From: an uncultured Bacteroidales bacterium
GTDB lineage: Bacteria; Bacteroidota; Bacteroidia; Bacteroidales; Paludibacteraceae
DNA: 63,709 bases
Direction of reading: 5' to 3'
NCBI GenBank assembly: GCA_900316845.1
Contig: ONEG01000018.1
Coordinates: 1 to 63,709, forward strand
Of this stretch, positions 43,100 through 52,135 are shown in pieces (the stretch's first letter is position 1; every line of letters starts with the position of its first letter). A program made the position numbers and the translations under genes. The notes under the pieces were generated by a model, which was not told where the DNA came from, ran no database searches, and saw only the letters and a program-made list of their open reading frames with translations.

Positions 43100-43906
43100 A
43101 TGAAAAAGATTTATCTATTTGTTGCAGCGGCTATGATGAGTGCCGCTATGTATGCAGATCTGCAAGTGGCAGATTTTGAAAACATCGAACTGGCAGAGGA
43201 AAGCGTGCTCCATTTGAATGAAACAGGATTAATCCAAAGCGGTAGTTTTGGCTTCAAGCAAGAAGTAGCGGATTATGGAGAGGCAGGCGTTTACTATTTT
43301 GGTAACGTCGTTTCTAACAAAACCGGTAACACCTACGATTTCTATGCTGACAGCGACAAATCCGCAAAAGGTGGCGCATTTGAAGGCAATAACTTTCTCG
43401 TTTGGACCTCTTCGTACACAGGGTTAGACCATATTCAACTCCTGAATCAAGCAGTCGTTCCGGGTATGTATGTATGCAATACTGCTTGGGTTGTTAACGC
43501 TATTTTGAATGGTGATGGAATGTCGAGTGATGAAGGAGCTCCTTTTGGTGAGAGCGATTGGTTTAAGCTGACCGTCCATGGTTATTTGAATGGTGCGAAA
43601 GTGAATAACCAAGTAGAGTTTTATTTGGCTCAGGGTACTTCCTATATTTCCGAATGGACGTATGTAGATCTTAGCAGCCTTGGAGAAGTAGATGAGATAT
43701 CGTTTGCTTTGAGCAGCTCTAAGCATAATAACTATGGCATGACGACTCCGGCTTACTTCTGCATTGATAACTTCGGCGCAGTAGCTCCGGCAGAGGCTAT
43801 CAGCAATACCAACTCGGCTGTGAAAGCGGTTAAGGTCGTACGTGACGGTCAGGTAGTCATTCTCCGCGGTGAGAAGGCATTCAATATCTTGGGCGCTGAA
43901 CTCTAA
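43100..43906 (+). CDS. DUF4465-domain surface protein
   Basis: 268 residues with signal peptide (KIYLFVAAAMMSAAMYA). Carries the DUF4465 pattern: NGDGMSSDEGAPFGESDWFKL, GYLNGAKVNNQVEFYLAQG, VDLSSLGEVDEISFALSSS and PAYFCIDNF. Such proteins accompany cobalamin uptake loci in Bacteroidetes. The end is a short sorting-like tail: VVRDGQVVILRGEKAFNIL and a few more residues. It lies between the two riboswitches, followed by a terminator, so it belongs to the first riboswitch unit. Confidence 0.8.
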   Translation: MKKIYLFVAAAMMSAAMYADLQVADFENIELAEESVLHLNETGLIQSGSFGFKQEVADYGEAGVYYFGNVVSNKTGNTYDFYADSDKSAKGGAFEGNNFLVWTSSYTGLDHIQLLNQAVVPGMYVCNTAWVVNAILNGDGMSSDEGAPFGESDWFKLTVHGYLNGAKVNNQVEFYLAQGTSYISEWTYVDLSSLGEVDEISFALSSSKHNNYGMTTPAYFCIDNFGAVAPAEAISNTNSAVKAVKVVRDGQVVILRGEKAFNILGAEL

Positions 43907-43922
43907 TGATTCTAACTTAAAT

Positions 43923-43975
43923 GAGACCAATTTGGGTCTCTAAGCCTCCCTGGTTCATCCCGGGAGGTTTTTTTA
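43923..43975 (+). terminator. Double hairpin terminator between the two cobalamin units
   Basis: First hairpin GAGACC/GGTCTC (43923-43940). Second CCTCCC/GGGAGG (43945-43967) followed by seven T. Confidence 0.8.
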
Positions 43976-44019
43976 TATAAAATATTCAATTTTTTCTTGC
44001 ATATATCAAAAAAAAGCAG

Positions 44020-44027
44020 TACCTTTG
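44020..44027 (+). promoter_or_regulatory. Promoter of the second cobalamin unit
   Basis: TACCTTTG, with TTGCATATATCAAAAAAAAG upstream, the commonest promoter form of the window. Confidence 0.7.
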
Positions 44028-44054
44028 CACTCGCATTTGAAAAAATGTCGATTA

Positions 44055-44262
44055 TGGTTTGCCAAGACGTTCCGTTTTGGTGATTAAAAGGGAAGGCTGT
44101 GCAATTCAGCCGCTGTCCCGCAGCCGTGAGTCTCATAACCGAACTCCATTTCTAAAGGGTCACTGTCATTGGATGGGAAGACCGGAGGGAGGGAGACGAG
44201 CCGGAAGACCTGCCGTAACCGCAACGCTTTAACCCTTGGCGCGGATACCAAGGCGGGCAATA
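44055..44262 (+). promoter_or_regulatory. Cobalamin riboswitch, full-length form
   Basis: Shows the classic parts in order: AAAAGGGAA, a GGCTGTGCAATTCAGCCG hairpin, CTGTCCCGCAGCCGTGA, a variable middle, then GAGCCGGAAGACCTGCC (B12 box region), ending near 44262. A short CCTTGG/CCAAGG-type stem follows before the ATG at 44320. It controls the surface-protein genes at 44300-50654. Confidence 0.9.
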
Positions 44263-44299
44263 TGAAAAAGATTTTTAGAAACACATAGTGTAGTAGCGT

Positions 44300-45208
44300 A
44301 TGCAGCGTTATTTATTTATCGCGGCATTTTTTGCCGTGGCCTTTGCGCACGCGCAAAGTCCTTATATTTCTCGTGTGTGGGAGTATTGTCCCGCGCCCGG
44401 GCAGTTCGTTAATTCGATGCCCGAATATGAGCAAGGTGACGATGCCAACGATATGCGTATGAAGGCAGAAGAGGCTATAGCCGACAATAATCAAGGCATG
44501 ATTTCTCTTGGTGGATGGGGTGGTTTTGTTGTCTTCGGATTTGACCATATGGTACTCAATGTGCCGAATGCGAAGGACCTCTTGGTGCTCGGTAATGCTT
44601 TTGAGGGGGCTGCTGAACCCGGTATAGTTATGGTTAGTTGCGATGCGAACGGAAACGGTAAACCCGATGACGAATGGTACGAACTGGCAGGTAGCGAGTA
44701 TTCCAATCCGCAGACGATCCATGATTATTCTGTAACTTATAAGCGTACAGAAGAGGGAAAAAACTATCCCAAATGGGTAGAGGAGGATAGTATCACTTTT
44801 ACCGGTAGCCGTTTGCCCGACAATTACGAAGACCTCTCCGGCGAGGGAACGTACTATGTGCTATACGCTTACCCATGGGGGTATGCAGATAACCTGCCTA
44901 ATACTGATGAAGGTGCGCAGCTGAATATCCAATGGGCAGTAAAAGCGGACGGCACGCCAGCTAATCTATCGGGTATCCATTTCGTCAAGGTCTATACCGC
45001 CCTTCATCAGCAATGCGGATGGCTCGGTGAGACATCCACGGAGATCATGGGAGCAGAAGACCTCCACCCGGAAGCCACACAAGACCTCAATCAAGTACCA
45101 AGTGACCAAGTACCATATACAAAGGTGCTACGAGACGGACAACTCTATTTGAAGTGCAAAGGACAGACGTACGATGTACAAGGAAAAAGAATAATGAATA
45201 AAGAATAA
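44300..45208 (+). CDS. Secreted surface protein, stand-alone copy of the BtuG-fusion second domain
   Basis: 302 residues with signal peptide (LFIAAFFAVAFAHA). The body (ISRVWEYCPAPGQFVN, GGWGGFVVFGFDHMV, DANGNGKPDDEWYELAGSEY, WAVKADGTPANLSGIHFVKVYTAL) matches residues 365-625 of the lipoprotein at 41157. The Asp/Asn-rich loop DANGNGKPDD should bind calcium. The end has a repeat-derived linker (QVPSDQVPYTK), then the short tail VLRDGQLYLKCKGQTYDVQG. Role: likely cobalamin or corrinoid binding on the surface, by locus. The stop overlaps the next start. Confidence 0.75.
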   Translation: MQRYLFIAAFFAVAFAHAQSPYISRVWEYCPAPGQFVNSMPEYEQGDDANDMRMKAEEAIADNNQGMISLGGWGGFVVFGFDHMVLNVPNAKDLLVLGNAFEGAAEPGIVMVSCDANGNGKPDDEWYELAGSEYSNPQTIHDYSVTYKRTEEGKNYPKWVEEDSITFTGSRLPDNYEDLSGEGTYYVLYAYPWGYADNLPNTDEGAQLNIQWAVKADGTPANLSGIHFVKVYTALHQQCGWLGETSTEIMGAEDLHPEATQDLNQVPSDQVPYTKVLRDGQLYLKCKGQTYDVQGKRIMNKE

Positions 45209-46698
45209 TGAATATGATGAAAAGAACTATTTTCTTTTTATGCGGGCTGCTGATGGTAATGAACCTCAGTGCCACAGACACCATCCGCCTGAATATGCAG
45301 GCGTTCATGGAAGACTATCCCTTGGACTCGGACGGCAAATGGATATATACCTATCATGCCGATTACCGCTCTCTGGATTTCGAAGACTTCTCTTTCTCTC
45401 ACATGCGTGCCGATGCCATGTCAGAAGGCGAGATGAGTTACTGGGACGGCTTCACCCTGTGTACCAACGGCGATAACGCCGACTATGGCATGGCGGGTTC
45501 TTCTTCCGACTGGCCTGCCCATCAATGGGGCTGTATGGCAGGCGGCGGGATGGACTCTACGGGCGTACTCGTCAAGGGAGCACCTTATCTGGTGGCCTAT
45601 TGGGGCTATAACTACGAAGAAGAAGGGTTGCGGAGTCTGCAAGTGGATTTCAGCGACGGACAGACCCATCGTCCGTTAGGCATATGGGTATGCAGCCACC
45701 CATGGGCATACTATGGTATCGAGCACGACGACGGTTTTGCACACTCGTTTGCGGACAACGGCAGTTTCTTCAATCTGATAGCCCATGGTCTGGACGAAGA
45801 GGCCAAGGATGCCGGTGAGCCGGTGGTATTCTCCTTGGCGTCGTTTCACGACAATAAGCTGGACCAGCCTACCGATTGGCGATGGATGGACCTGAGCTCT
45901 CTGGGGCAGGTGAACGGTGTCTATTTCACGTTGGAGAGTTCGGATGACGCCAAGTCACTGGGTATCAACACCGCCGCATATTTCTGCCTCGGCGGGATGG
46001 AGATGCTGGACCATGTGGACGAGATTCCGCGCCCTACAGGTTTGGAAGCGGAGCCTTTGGACGAGAACCGCGTCAAAGTGACTTGGACCCGAGTGCGCGA
46101 TGCCGCATACTACCGCGTCTATGTGGATTCGGTATTGGTGGACTCCACGACGACCAACTCCTATATCTTCAAGGACTTGCAGACCTATACATCCTACCGC
46201 TTCTACTCGCAGGCTGTTTCGGCATATGGCGAGTCAGGCGAGTGGGGAGCAGTGAGGGCTCAGACCAAAGACCTAACGGCTCCTTCTGCGGTGACGGGAT
46301 TACAGGCTACGGGGCATACATATTCCATTGATTTGTCCTGGAACACCGCTACGGACAATGTGTCTGTGACCCGCTATGCCGTGTATGTGGACGGGGTGCG
46401 CTATGCCCGTGTGAAGAAGACCTCTGTTACTATTACCGGCTTGGACACGGACAAGGTCTATACCATCGAGGTGGAGGCTTGGGACCAGTCGGACAACAAA
46501 GGTCCGCGTACTGCCGTCAAAGCGGCTACCGGAAATGCAACCGTACCGACAGACATGGTTCCGCCCGAAGCAAAAAGCGGAGCTCCCAAAGCCGTCTATG
46601 ACATAAACGGACGGAAGATGCGCCCGGATGCACAACTGCCCAAAGGTGCTTATATCATGCAAACAGAAAACAACAATTATAAAACCATTATCAGATGA
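45208..46698 (+). CDS. DUF4465 protein with two fibronectin type III domains
   Basis: 496 residues (or 494 from the ATG at 45214). Signal peptide, DUF4465 domain (about 25-275: YWDGFTLCTNGDNADYGMAG, YFTLESSDDAKSLG), two FN3 repeats (about 278-365 and 368-455: PTGLEAEPLDENRVKVTWTR and APSAVTGLQATGHTYSIDL), and a C-terminal Por-type sorting tail (AVYDINGRKMRPDAQLPKGA, then YIMQTENNNYKTIIR). It is the one protein here with a full T9SS-like tail. It is cotranscribed with its neighbours (1-4 base overlaps). Confidence 0.75.
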   Translation: MNMMKRTIFFLCGLLMVMNLSATDTIRLNMQAFMEDYPLDSDGKWIYTYHADYRSLDFEDFSFSHMRADAMSEGEMSYWDGFTLCTNGDNADYGMAGSSSDWPAHQWGCMAGGGMDSTGVLVKGAPYLVAYWGYNYEEEGLRSLQVDFSDGQTHRPLGIWVCSHPWAYYGIEHDDGFAHSFADNGSFFNLIAHGLDEEAKDAGEPVVFSLASFHDNKLDQPTDWRWMDLSSLGQVNGVYFTLESSDDAKSLGINTAAYFCLGGMEMLDHVDEIPRPTGLEAEPLDENRVKVTWTRVRDAAYYRVYVDSVLVDSTTTNSYIFKDLQTYTSYRFYSQAVSAYGESGEWGAVRAQTKDLTAPSAVTGLQATGHTYSIDLSWNTATDNVSVTRYAVYVDGVRYARVKKTSVTITGLDTDKVYTIEVEAWDQSDNKGPRTAVKAATGNATVPTDMVPPEAKSGAPKAVYDINGRKMRPDAQLPKGAYIMQTENNNYKTIIR

Positions 46699-49600
46699 AA
46701 AAGTATTTATCTTTTTTCGCTGCGTTAGCCCTTCTATGGGTATTCGCACCGGTAGAGGCGGCTCAAGTCTCTATCACCATGAACAGCGTCACCAAGACCA
46801 TGACACTTGCCGATGCTGACGGTAACACCATCCCGCATGACGAGATGACTACCGCTAACAGCAAAAACACCTATTCGTTCAACCTGCCGGACGGTACTTA
46901 CACCCTCTACGGCTACAACTCCTCCAACGACTTGAACGGTACGTTCACCTTCACCGTCAGCGGAACGAAGGAGATAGACTTGCAGATATGGACGATTACC
47001 AACATCAAAGCCACCAACACGGGTTGGGTCTATGGTACAGACTACACGGTTGAAGACGTGCAAGTGCATAGCCGTGAAGGAGAGACTTTCCCTGTCACTC
47101 TGGGTGTTAATGCGGGCAATCGTTCCGTGCTGACTTACAACGGCGGCAGCGTGGTACTGCGATTTGTGCCGTCGGACGCACGTGTAGCAGAAGGCTACGT
47201 GGCATCGGATGACGGACGTACCGTAACGGGAAATACAACTATTCAGGGGAAGATTCGCGAGGGCGGATTGTTCACCTCGACCTGCCCCGCGGACGCAGAG
47301 ATAGCGATGATGCAAAAGCCCGGCGGCGACGGAGGTTCAGGAACGATTCACTTCACTCCATTCCGCGTTATTGCTCCCGAATCGGTAGAGACAAGCGGCA
47401 GCACTAAGACTTATACGTGGCGTTTGGGAACGGGCAGCAAGTATAATATGCGCGCGTGGAAAACGGGCGGGCTGACGCAGTTGCTCAATTTCTACTACAA
47501 CATAGATGCAACCAAATGTCCTGTCATCAACTTCACTGAAGCGGACTTTTCAGCTCGTTCACCTAAGTGGGTGGATTATGACCCGAAGAGTTTGTCCGGT
47601 CTGAACGACTGTAATATCCTGCTCAACATCAACGAGAAAGGCTACCTCAAAATGACAGCCGGTCAGGAGTATGACCTTATGGCGGAGCGTGACTGGCAGA
47701 TTATCCCTAACCAGACGGAGAACTACTTCTTGGAGCCGGACTACCACTATGCGGTATATGATATGAATGGTAATCCCGATAATTCGGTTATTGAGATTGT
47801 GCCTGACGGCAATGTTGGTTCGGAGTGGTCTATTCTGCGTGCCAAAGGTGCCGGCACGGCGATTGTGACTGTGACCTATGATGCGGCTTCTGCCCTCCAG
47901 TATGCCAATAATACCGGCAAGATGAGTACCTATTACGGCGGTCAGTATTTCGGTGCTATTTGGCCCGAGAACACCGGTGTGTTTGTCGTTTCGGTCAATG
48001 CACCAGCCAACAGCATGGATGCCAATATGCGCATTAATGAGATATACAATGAAGAGAAGATGAAGAATGCCGGCAAATATGTTGATGCCGAGCACGATGT
48101 GTTCTATTATATCAATGACGAAGAGGCGTTCAACTACACCTTCAAGCCGACCGGTGTGCAGACAGTAGAGATCAGTTATCCTACTATCCGTACGAACGAT
48201 GCAGTCTATAACACCGGCTGGCACGCAGTCAGCAAGAATGCCGACAACACCTATACCCTGCCACTCAAACACGGACGCCAGATTATTCGTTTAGGTGACG
48301 GAACAGGCAAGTATGAATATCAAGTGATTACTGCCCGACATGCCACACGTACCATCACTAACGAGACTACAGGAAAAGACAAGTTCTTCCCCGGAGATCA
48401 AGTGAAAATACAATACGACGGACTCTTCCATCCGGCGAACAAACTATCCGGTATCTATAACATGTCTGCCTATGTCACCTATAACGGTATTCCGGCAGGC
48501 ACTGCCTTGATACTCGGTCGCAACCAATACTGGTTCGGTTCGACTCCTTCGGCGCAAGCTATCTCCTTTACTATTCCGGCGGACTACACTGACCCGACAC
48601 TGGTACTGACCGATGGTGTTATCCAAGTGACCGGTTTCGGTGACCCGATAGGCAACCACCGAACGATAGACAAAGTAGGCGGTCGTTCGCCTAACTTCAC
48701 CGCCGTTGCGCATCAGACATATTTCGGAGCCCTGCCCGATGCCATTATCCCTGTGACGCAGCCCACGAAGAGTCTTGTGACTTTTGTCCTCACGCCGGAA
48801 GAGACGGTTATCAGCAAAGTGACCAATAGTCTGGGTGTAGAACTTACTCCCGATGCGGAGGGCAGATACCTGTTGACCGAAGGAGACAACACCGTGCACG
48901 CGGAAGCTACAGGATACAAACGCTCGGCTGTCACGGTGACTATCGAGGCAGGCGATGAAGCCGAGAAGACGGTAACTATCGCGCTGGAGGCTATCCCTGA
49001 AGAAGGATGGAACGGAACGGACAATGCAGCGGTGACACCGGTCGGCGGAATCTATCATATCAAAACCGGAGCCCAGTTGGCATGGTTCGCTGCGCAGGTG
49101 AATGCCGGTACAGGCAAAAGTTGGAAAGCTGTCCTTGACAATGACATTGACCTCTGCGGCTATGACTGGACGCCGATAGGCATCAGTAGTGCCAAACCCT
49201 ATTCGGGCATGTTTGACGGACAGGGATTTGCGATAAAGAACCTATTTATCAACACTCCCGACGGACGCTATTATGGCCTGTTCGGTTACCTGACCAATGC
49301 AACGGTAAAGAACATGACCGTTTATGGCTCCGTTACTTCCGGTTACGACAAAACGACCGGCGTGCAGTTGGGTGGCGTGATAGGTCATGCACAAGGAGTA
49401 AAAGCTACGCCCTGTACTATCTCCGGCATCACCAATTATTCGAATGTGACGGGACACTCCAAATATGTAGCCGGTATTGTGGGTTACGCGCAATCGTATG
49501 TGAACATTGACCGATGCGCCAACTACGGCAATGTGACGGTATCTAATGCCACAAAGACTTACGGAACGGACGTGGCAGGTATAGCCTTCATGAACGGTAC

Positions 49601-50654
49601 CTATGGTACTATCACCAATAGTTACAACTGCGGCGATATTGTTGCCAACAACAATGTAGGCGGAATTTATGCCTCTACGGTTAATATCACTGTGACGAAC
49701 GTCTATAACATCGGTCGCGTACATGCTACGCAGACGAATAGTTCCGGCTATTCGTGCCACGGGGCAATCCGTCCGATGGCGAACACTACAGGTACTACCG
49801 ATAAAGTGACCAACGCCTACGCTGACGAGGACTTCCTCTTCAACGAACTCAATACAACGATTATCACTGCTCCCGAAGCATGGACAGGCGGTGAAGTGGC
49901 ATACAAACTCGGTGACGCCTTCGGTCAGGAGATAGGTGTGGACCCGCTACCGGTACTCGGTGGCATGAAGGTCTATGAGTGTACCCGTCCCGACGAATCG
50001 ACGTTCTACGCCAACCAGCCTTACAAGTGTTACCAGCGCAAGGGACTCACCCCCGGACGCATGGGAACCATCTGTATCGCTTACGCTTCCGACAAATACG
50101 AAGGGGCTACGTTCTACCGCCTGCTGCATAAACAGATGCATGGAGACGAACCGTGGAACCTCACGCTCGAAGAGGTAACGACCCTCGAAGCCGGCGTGCC
50201 GTATGTCTTCGTGCCGGAGGCTGAAGAAATCAATGTCTATTACCTCGCTTCAAGCCAAGTCCCCGATCCGAGCCATTTCAACGGTCTCTATGGTACGTTC
50301 ACCGATATCTATGACGGGGATGCCGGCGCACCGGATAATAAGTTGGAGGGCAACTATTTCGTCTATAATAATATGTTCCGTCTCTGCGGTGCGCATTGCT
50401 CGCTTGCTGCTAACCGTGCCTATATCAAGATGGACGAAGTGGCGCAAGAAGGACAAGCCACTGCCCCCAAGCCTGTACAAGGAAGACGACATATTACTAT
50501 CGGACGGAGCGATATGCCTCAGACGCCGACAGGCATGGACGAAGTTCCAAGTGACCAAGTACCAAGTACAAAGGCACAGAAAATCCTCCGCAACGGACGG
50601 TTGTATATCCTCCATAACGGGCAGATGTATGACATGACAGGCGCTAAGTATTAA
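46695..50654 (+). CDS. Large secreted surface protein with GLUG-like repeats
   Basis: 1319 residues with signal peptide (FFAALALLWVFAPVEA). The first 800 residues are beta-rich, with several Ig-like segments. Residues about 770-1060 hold GLUG-like repeats (TGAQLAWFAAQVNAGTGKSW, GLFGYLTNATVKNMTVYGSV, VAGIVGYAQSYVNIDRCANY), typical of large adhesin or fibrous surface proteins. The end has a Pro-rich repeat linker (EVPSDQVPSTK), then LRNGRLYILHNGQMYDMTG. In this riboswitch-controlled operon it may be a scaffold or binding protein at the surface. No enzymatic domain seen. Confidence 0.7.
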   Translation: MKKYLSFFAALALLWVFAPVEAAQVSITMNSVTKTMTLADADGNTIPHDEMTTANSKNTYSFNLPDGTYTLYGYNSSNDLNGTFTFTVSGTKEIDLQIWTITNIKATNTGWVYGTDYTVEDVQVHSREGETFPVTLGVNAGNRSVLTYNGGSVVLRFVPSDARVAEGYVASDDGRTVTGNTTIQGKIREGGLFTSTCPADAEIAMMQKPGGDGGSGTIHFTPFRVIAPESVETSGSTKTYTWRLGTGSKYNMRAWKTGGLTQLLNFYYNIDATKCPVINFTEADFSARSPKWVDYDPKSLSGLNDCNILLNINEKGYLKMTAGQEYDLMAERDWQIIPNQTENYFLEPDYHYAVYDMNGNPDNSVIEIVPDGNVGSEWSILRAKGAGTAIVTVTYDAASALQYANNTGKMSTYYGGQYFGAIWPENTGVFVVSVNAPANSMDANMRINEIYNEEKMKNAGKYVDAEHDVFYYINDEEAFNYTFKPTGVQTVEISYPTIRTNDAVYNTGWHAVSKNADNTYTLPLKHGRQIIRLGDGTGKYEYQVITARHATRTITNETTGKDKFFPGDQVKIQYDGLFHPANKLSGIYNMSAYVTYNGIPAGTALILGRNQYWFGSTPSAQAISFTIPADYTDPTLVLTDGVIQVTGFGDPIGNHRTIDKVGGRSPNFTAVAHQTYFGALPDAIIPVTQPTKSLVTFVLTPEETVISKVTNSLGVELTPDAEGRYLLTEGDNTVHAEATGYKRSAVTVTIEAGDEAEKTVTIALEAIPEEGWNGTDNAAVTPVGGIYHIKTGAQLAWFAAQVNAGTGKSWKAVLDNDIDLCGYDWTPIGISSAKPYSGMFDGQGFAIKNLFINTPDGRYYGLFGYLTNATVKNMTVYGSVTSGYDKTTGVQLGGVIGHAQGVKATPCTISGITNYSNVTGHSKYVAGIVGYAQSYVNIDRCANYGNVTVSNATKTYGTDVAGIAFMNGTYGTITNSYNCGDIVANNNVGGIYASTVNITVTNVYNIGRVHATQTNSSGYSCHGAIRPMANTTGTTDKVTNAYADEDFLFNELNTTIITAPEAWTGGEVAYKLGDAFGQEIGVDPLPVLGGMKVYECTRPDESTFYANQPYKCYQRKGLTPGRMGTICIAYASDKYEGATFYRLLHKQMHGDEPWNLTLEEVTTLEAGVPYVFVPEAEEINVYYLASSQVPDPSHFNGLYGTFTDIYDGDAGAPDNKLEGNYFVYNNMFRLCGAHCSLAANRAYIKMDEVAQEGQATAPKPVQGRRHITIGRSDMPQTPTGMDEVPSDQVPSTKAQKILRNGRLYILHNGQMYDMTGAKY

Positions 50655-50693
50655 ATAATTTGACCATTTGGTCATTAACAACGATAGAGATTT

Positions 50694-50816
50694 ATGAGAA
50701 AAGAATATATTTTACCGACAGTACAGGTCTCAGCAATAACCGGAATAACCGCTTTGTTGTCTGCCAGTAAAGGCAATGTGGACCTCACGCCGATTTCCGG
50801 AGAAGGAGGAGAATAA
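50694..50816 (+). CDS. Small peptide downstream of the surface proteins
   Basis: 40 residues: MRKEYILPTVQVSAITGITA, then LLSASKGNVDLTPISGEGGE. No Cys, no signal peptide; the Gly/Ser/Glu end is flexible. Peptides starting MKKEYIxPxxxV with a Gly-rich end are frequent in gut Bacteroidales; their role is unknown and some resemble precursor peptides. It lies 39 bases after the surface protein, behind a TGACCATTTGGTCA hairpin. A hairpin CGTCCC/GGGGCG follows at 50838-50851. Confidence 0.55.
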   Translation: MRKEYILPTVQVSAITGITALLSASKGNVDLTPISGEGGE

Positions 50817-50881
50817 GGCTGCCAAGCATAAGAAAAACGTCCCTCGGGGCGATTTTCCTTGCATATCTCAAAAAAAAGCAG

Positions 50882-50889
50882 TACCTTTG
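50882..50889 (+). promoter_or_regulatory. Promoter of the BtuF-like gene
   Basis: TACCTTTG, with the usual TTGCATATCTCAAAAAAAAG upstream; eight bases separate it from the start codon. Confidence 0.65.
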
Positions 50890-50897
50890 CGCTCATT

Positions 50898-51926
50898 ATG
50901 AGAAATTCGATATTTATTCTTTTGATAACGCTTTGCTTCGTGGGCTGCGCTAAGCAGCCTGCGGAGCAGGGGAGTGTGCCCGCGAGCAATAAATACGCCG
51001 AGGGCTTTCAGATCACTCAGACGGATACCGGAGTAGTGGTAGAGGTGTTTCAGCCTTACAAGCGTCTCTGTGTCCGTGAACCTTTGCAACGTATCGGAAC
51101 GATGAGTACCGTGCAGGTGGGATTTCTCTATGCCCTGGACGCTATCGATTGTCTGGCTGCTGTCTGCAATCCCGAACTCATCTACACGCCTGTCAAAGGC
51201 ACGGAGATTGATCTCGGCGACTCGATGAAACCTTCTGCCGAGCGGGTTCTGCAAGCGGGATTAGACATCCTTCTGGCGGTTAATTACGGCCAGTATGACA
51301 ACCTCGAGGCCATGCGGCTGGAGAAATTAGGAGTACCGATCATCTTCATTAACGAATGGCAGGAACACTCGCCTCTGGCGCGTGCAGAATGGATTCGCGT
51401 CATCGGGGCGCTCGTCGGCAAACTGCCCCAAGCGGACTCTATCTTCCACGAAGTAGAGGAAAAGTACCTCAGTCTGTCAGGCGAAACGGTCTGTCAGGCG
51501 AAGCCGGTCTCTATCATGTCCGGCAATAATTTCCGCGGAACCTGGTATGTACCTTCCGGAAAGAACTATCTGGCGTACCTCTTCAAGGATGCTGGGGCAG
51601 ATTATCCCTTCTACAATGATGAGCGCGAGACATCCATCCCCTTGACGGTGGAGGAGACGATCCATTATTTCCACGACGCGGATGTATGGGTTGGCGCCGG
51701 AGGTAACTCTTTAGCGGAACTCGCAGAGATAGACGAGAAACATACCTGGTTCAAGGCCTATCAGTCCGGCCGCGTCTATAACTGGCGCAAGCAGCGGCTG
51801 GACGGTGGACAGAATAACTTCTGGGAGCGTGGGGTAGTGCACCCCGAGGAAATGTTAGAGGACGTCATTCATATCCTGAATAACGCCCCCGATTCTACTT
51901 TGCATTTTGCTAACAGGTTGTACTAG
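50898..51926 (+). CDS. btuF: Substrate-binding lipoprotein, BtuF-like
   Basis: 342 residues from the ATG at 50898. Lipobox FVGC (Cys17). The periplasmic-binding fold of the helical-backbone type is seen in RIGTMSTVQVGFLYALDAID, SMKPSAERVLQAGLDILL and DVWVGAGGNSLAELAEID. Context (next to the cobalamin locus) suggests it delivers cobalamin to an ABC permease, but no btuC or btuD is in the window, so iron-siderophore binding cannot be excluded. Confidence 0.75.
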   Translation: MRNSIFILLITLCFVGCAKQPAEQGSVPASNKYAEGFQITQTDTGVVVEVFQPYKRLCVREPLQRIGTMSTVQVGFLYALDAIDCLAAVCNPELIYTPVKGTEIDLGDSMKPSAERVLQAGLDILLAVNYGQYDNLEAMRLEKLGVPIIFINEWQEHSPLARAEWIRVIGALVGKLPQADSIFHEVEEKYLSLSGETVCQAKPVSIMSGNNFRGTWYVPSGKNYLAYLFKDAGADYPFYNDERETSIPLTVEETIHYFHDADVWVGAGGNSLAELAEIDEKHTWFKAYQSGRVYNWRKQRLDGGQNNFWERGVVHPEEMLEDVIHILNNAPDSTLHFANRLY

Positions 51927-51930
51927 GATT

Positions 51931-52095
51931 CTAGGATCCTAGGAAACTAGAGATCTCCTCCAGACAGCCCCTACACAAACAATCCGAATAATGCGCGCGA
52001 AGATACTCGCGCGCTTTTTCGTTGAGTCGCACCCCCACACATTGGCAGAACGCATCGTGGGTGCAAACAAAATGTGCCCCGCATCGTGGGCACAT
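51931..52095 (-). CDS. Cysteine-rich CWC-type small protein
   Basis: 54 residues from MCPRCGAHFVC (an upstream ATG at 52128 would add 11 residues made of TTCATTCGTT-type repeats). Nine Cys in CPRCGAxFxC, CQCV and CLCRGCLEE order match the CWC family of small zinc-binding proteins of unknown function. It converges with the BtuF-like gene across the TAGGATCCTAGG-type palindrome near 51926-51950. Confidence 0.72.
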   Translation of the reverse strand: MCPRCGAHFVCTHDAFCQCVGVRLNEKAREYLRAHYSDCLCRGCLEEISSFLGS

Positions 52096-52135
52096 TTTGT
52101 TCTTTCGTTCATTCGTTAACTTGTTCATTCCTTCA

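Noticed and set aside
50898..51926. Complete BtuFCD importer
   Set aside because: Only the binding lipoprotein is here; no permease or ATPase gene follows, so the importer would have to be completed elsewhere.
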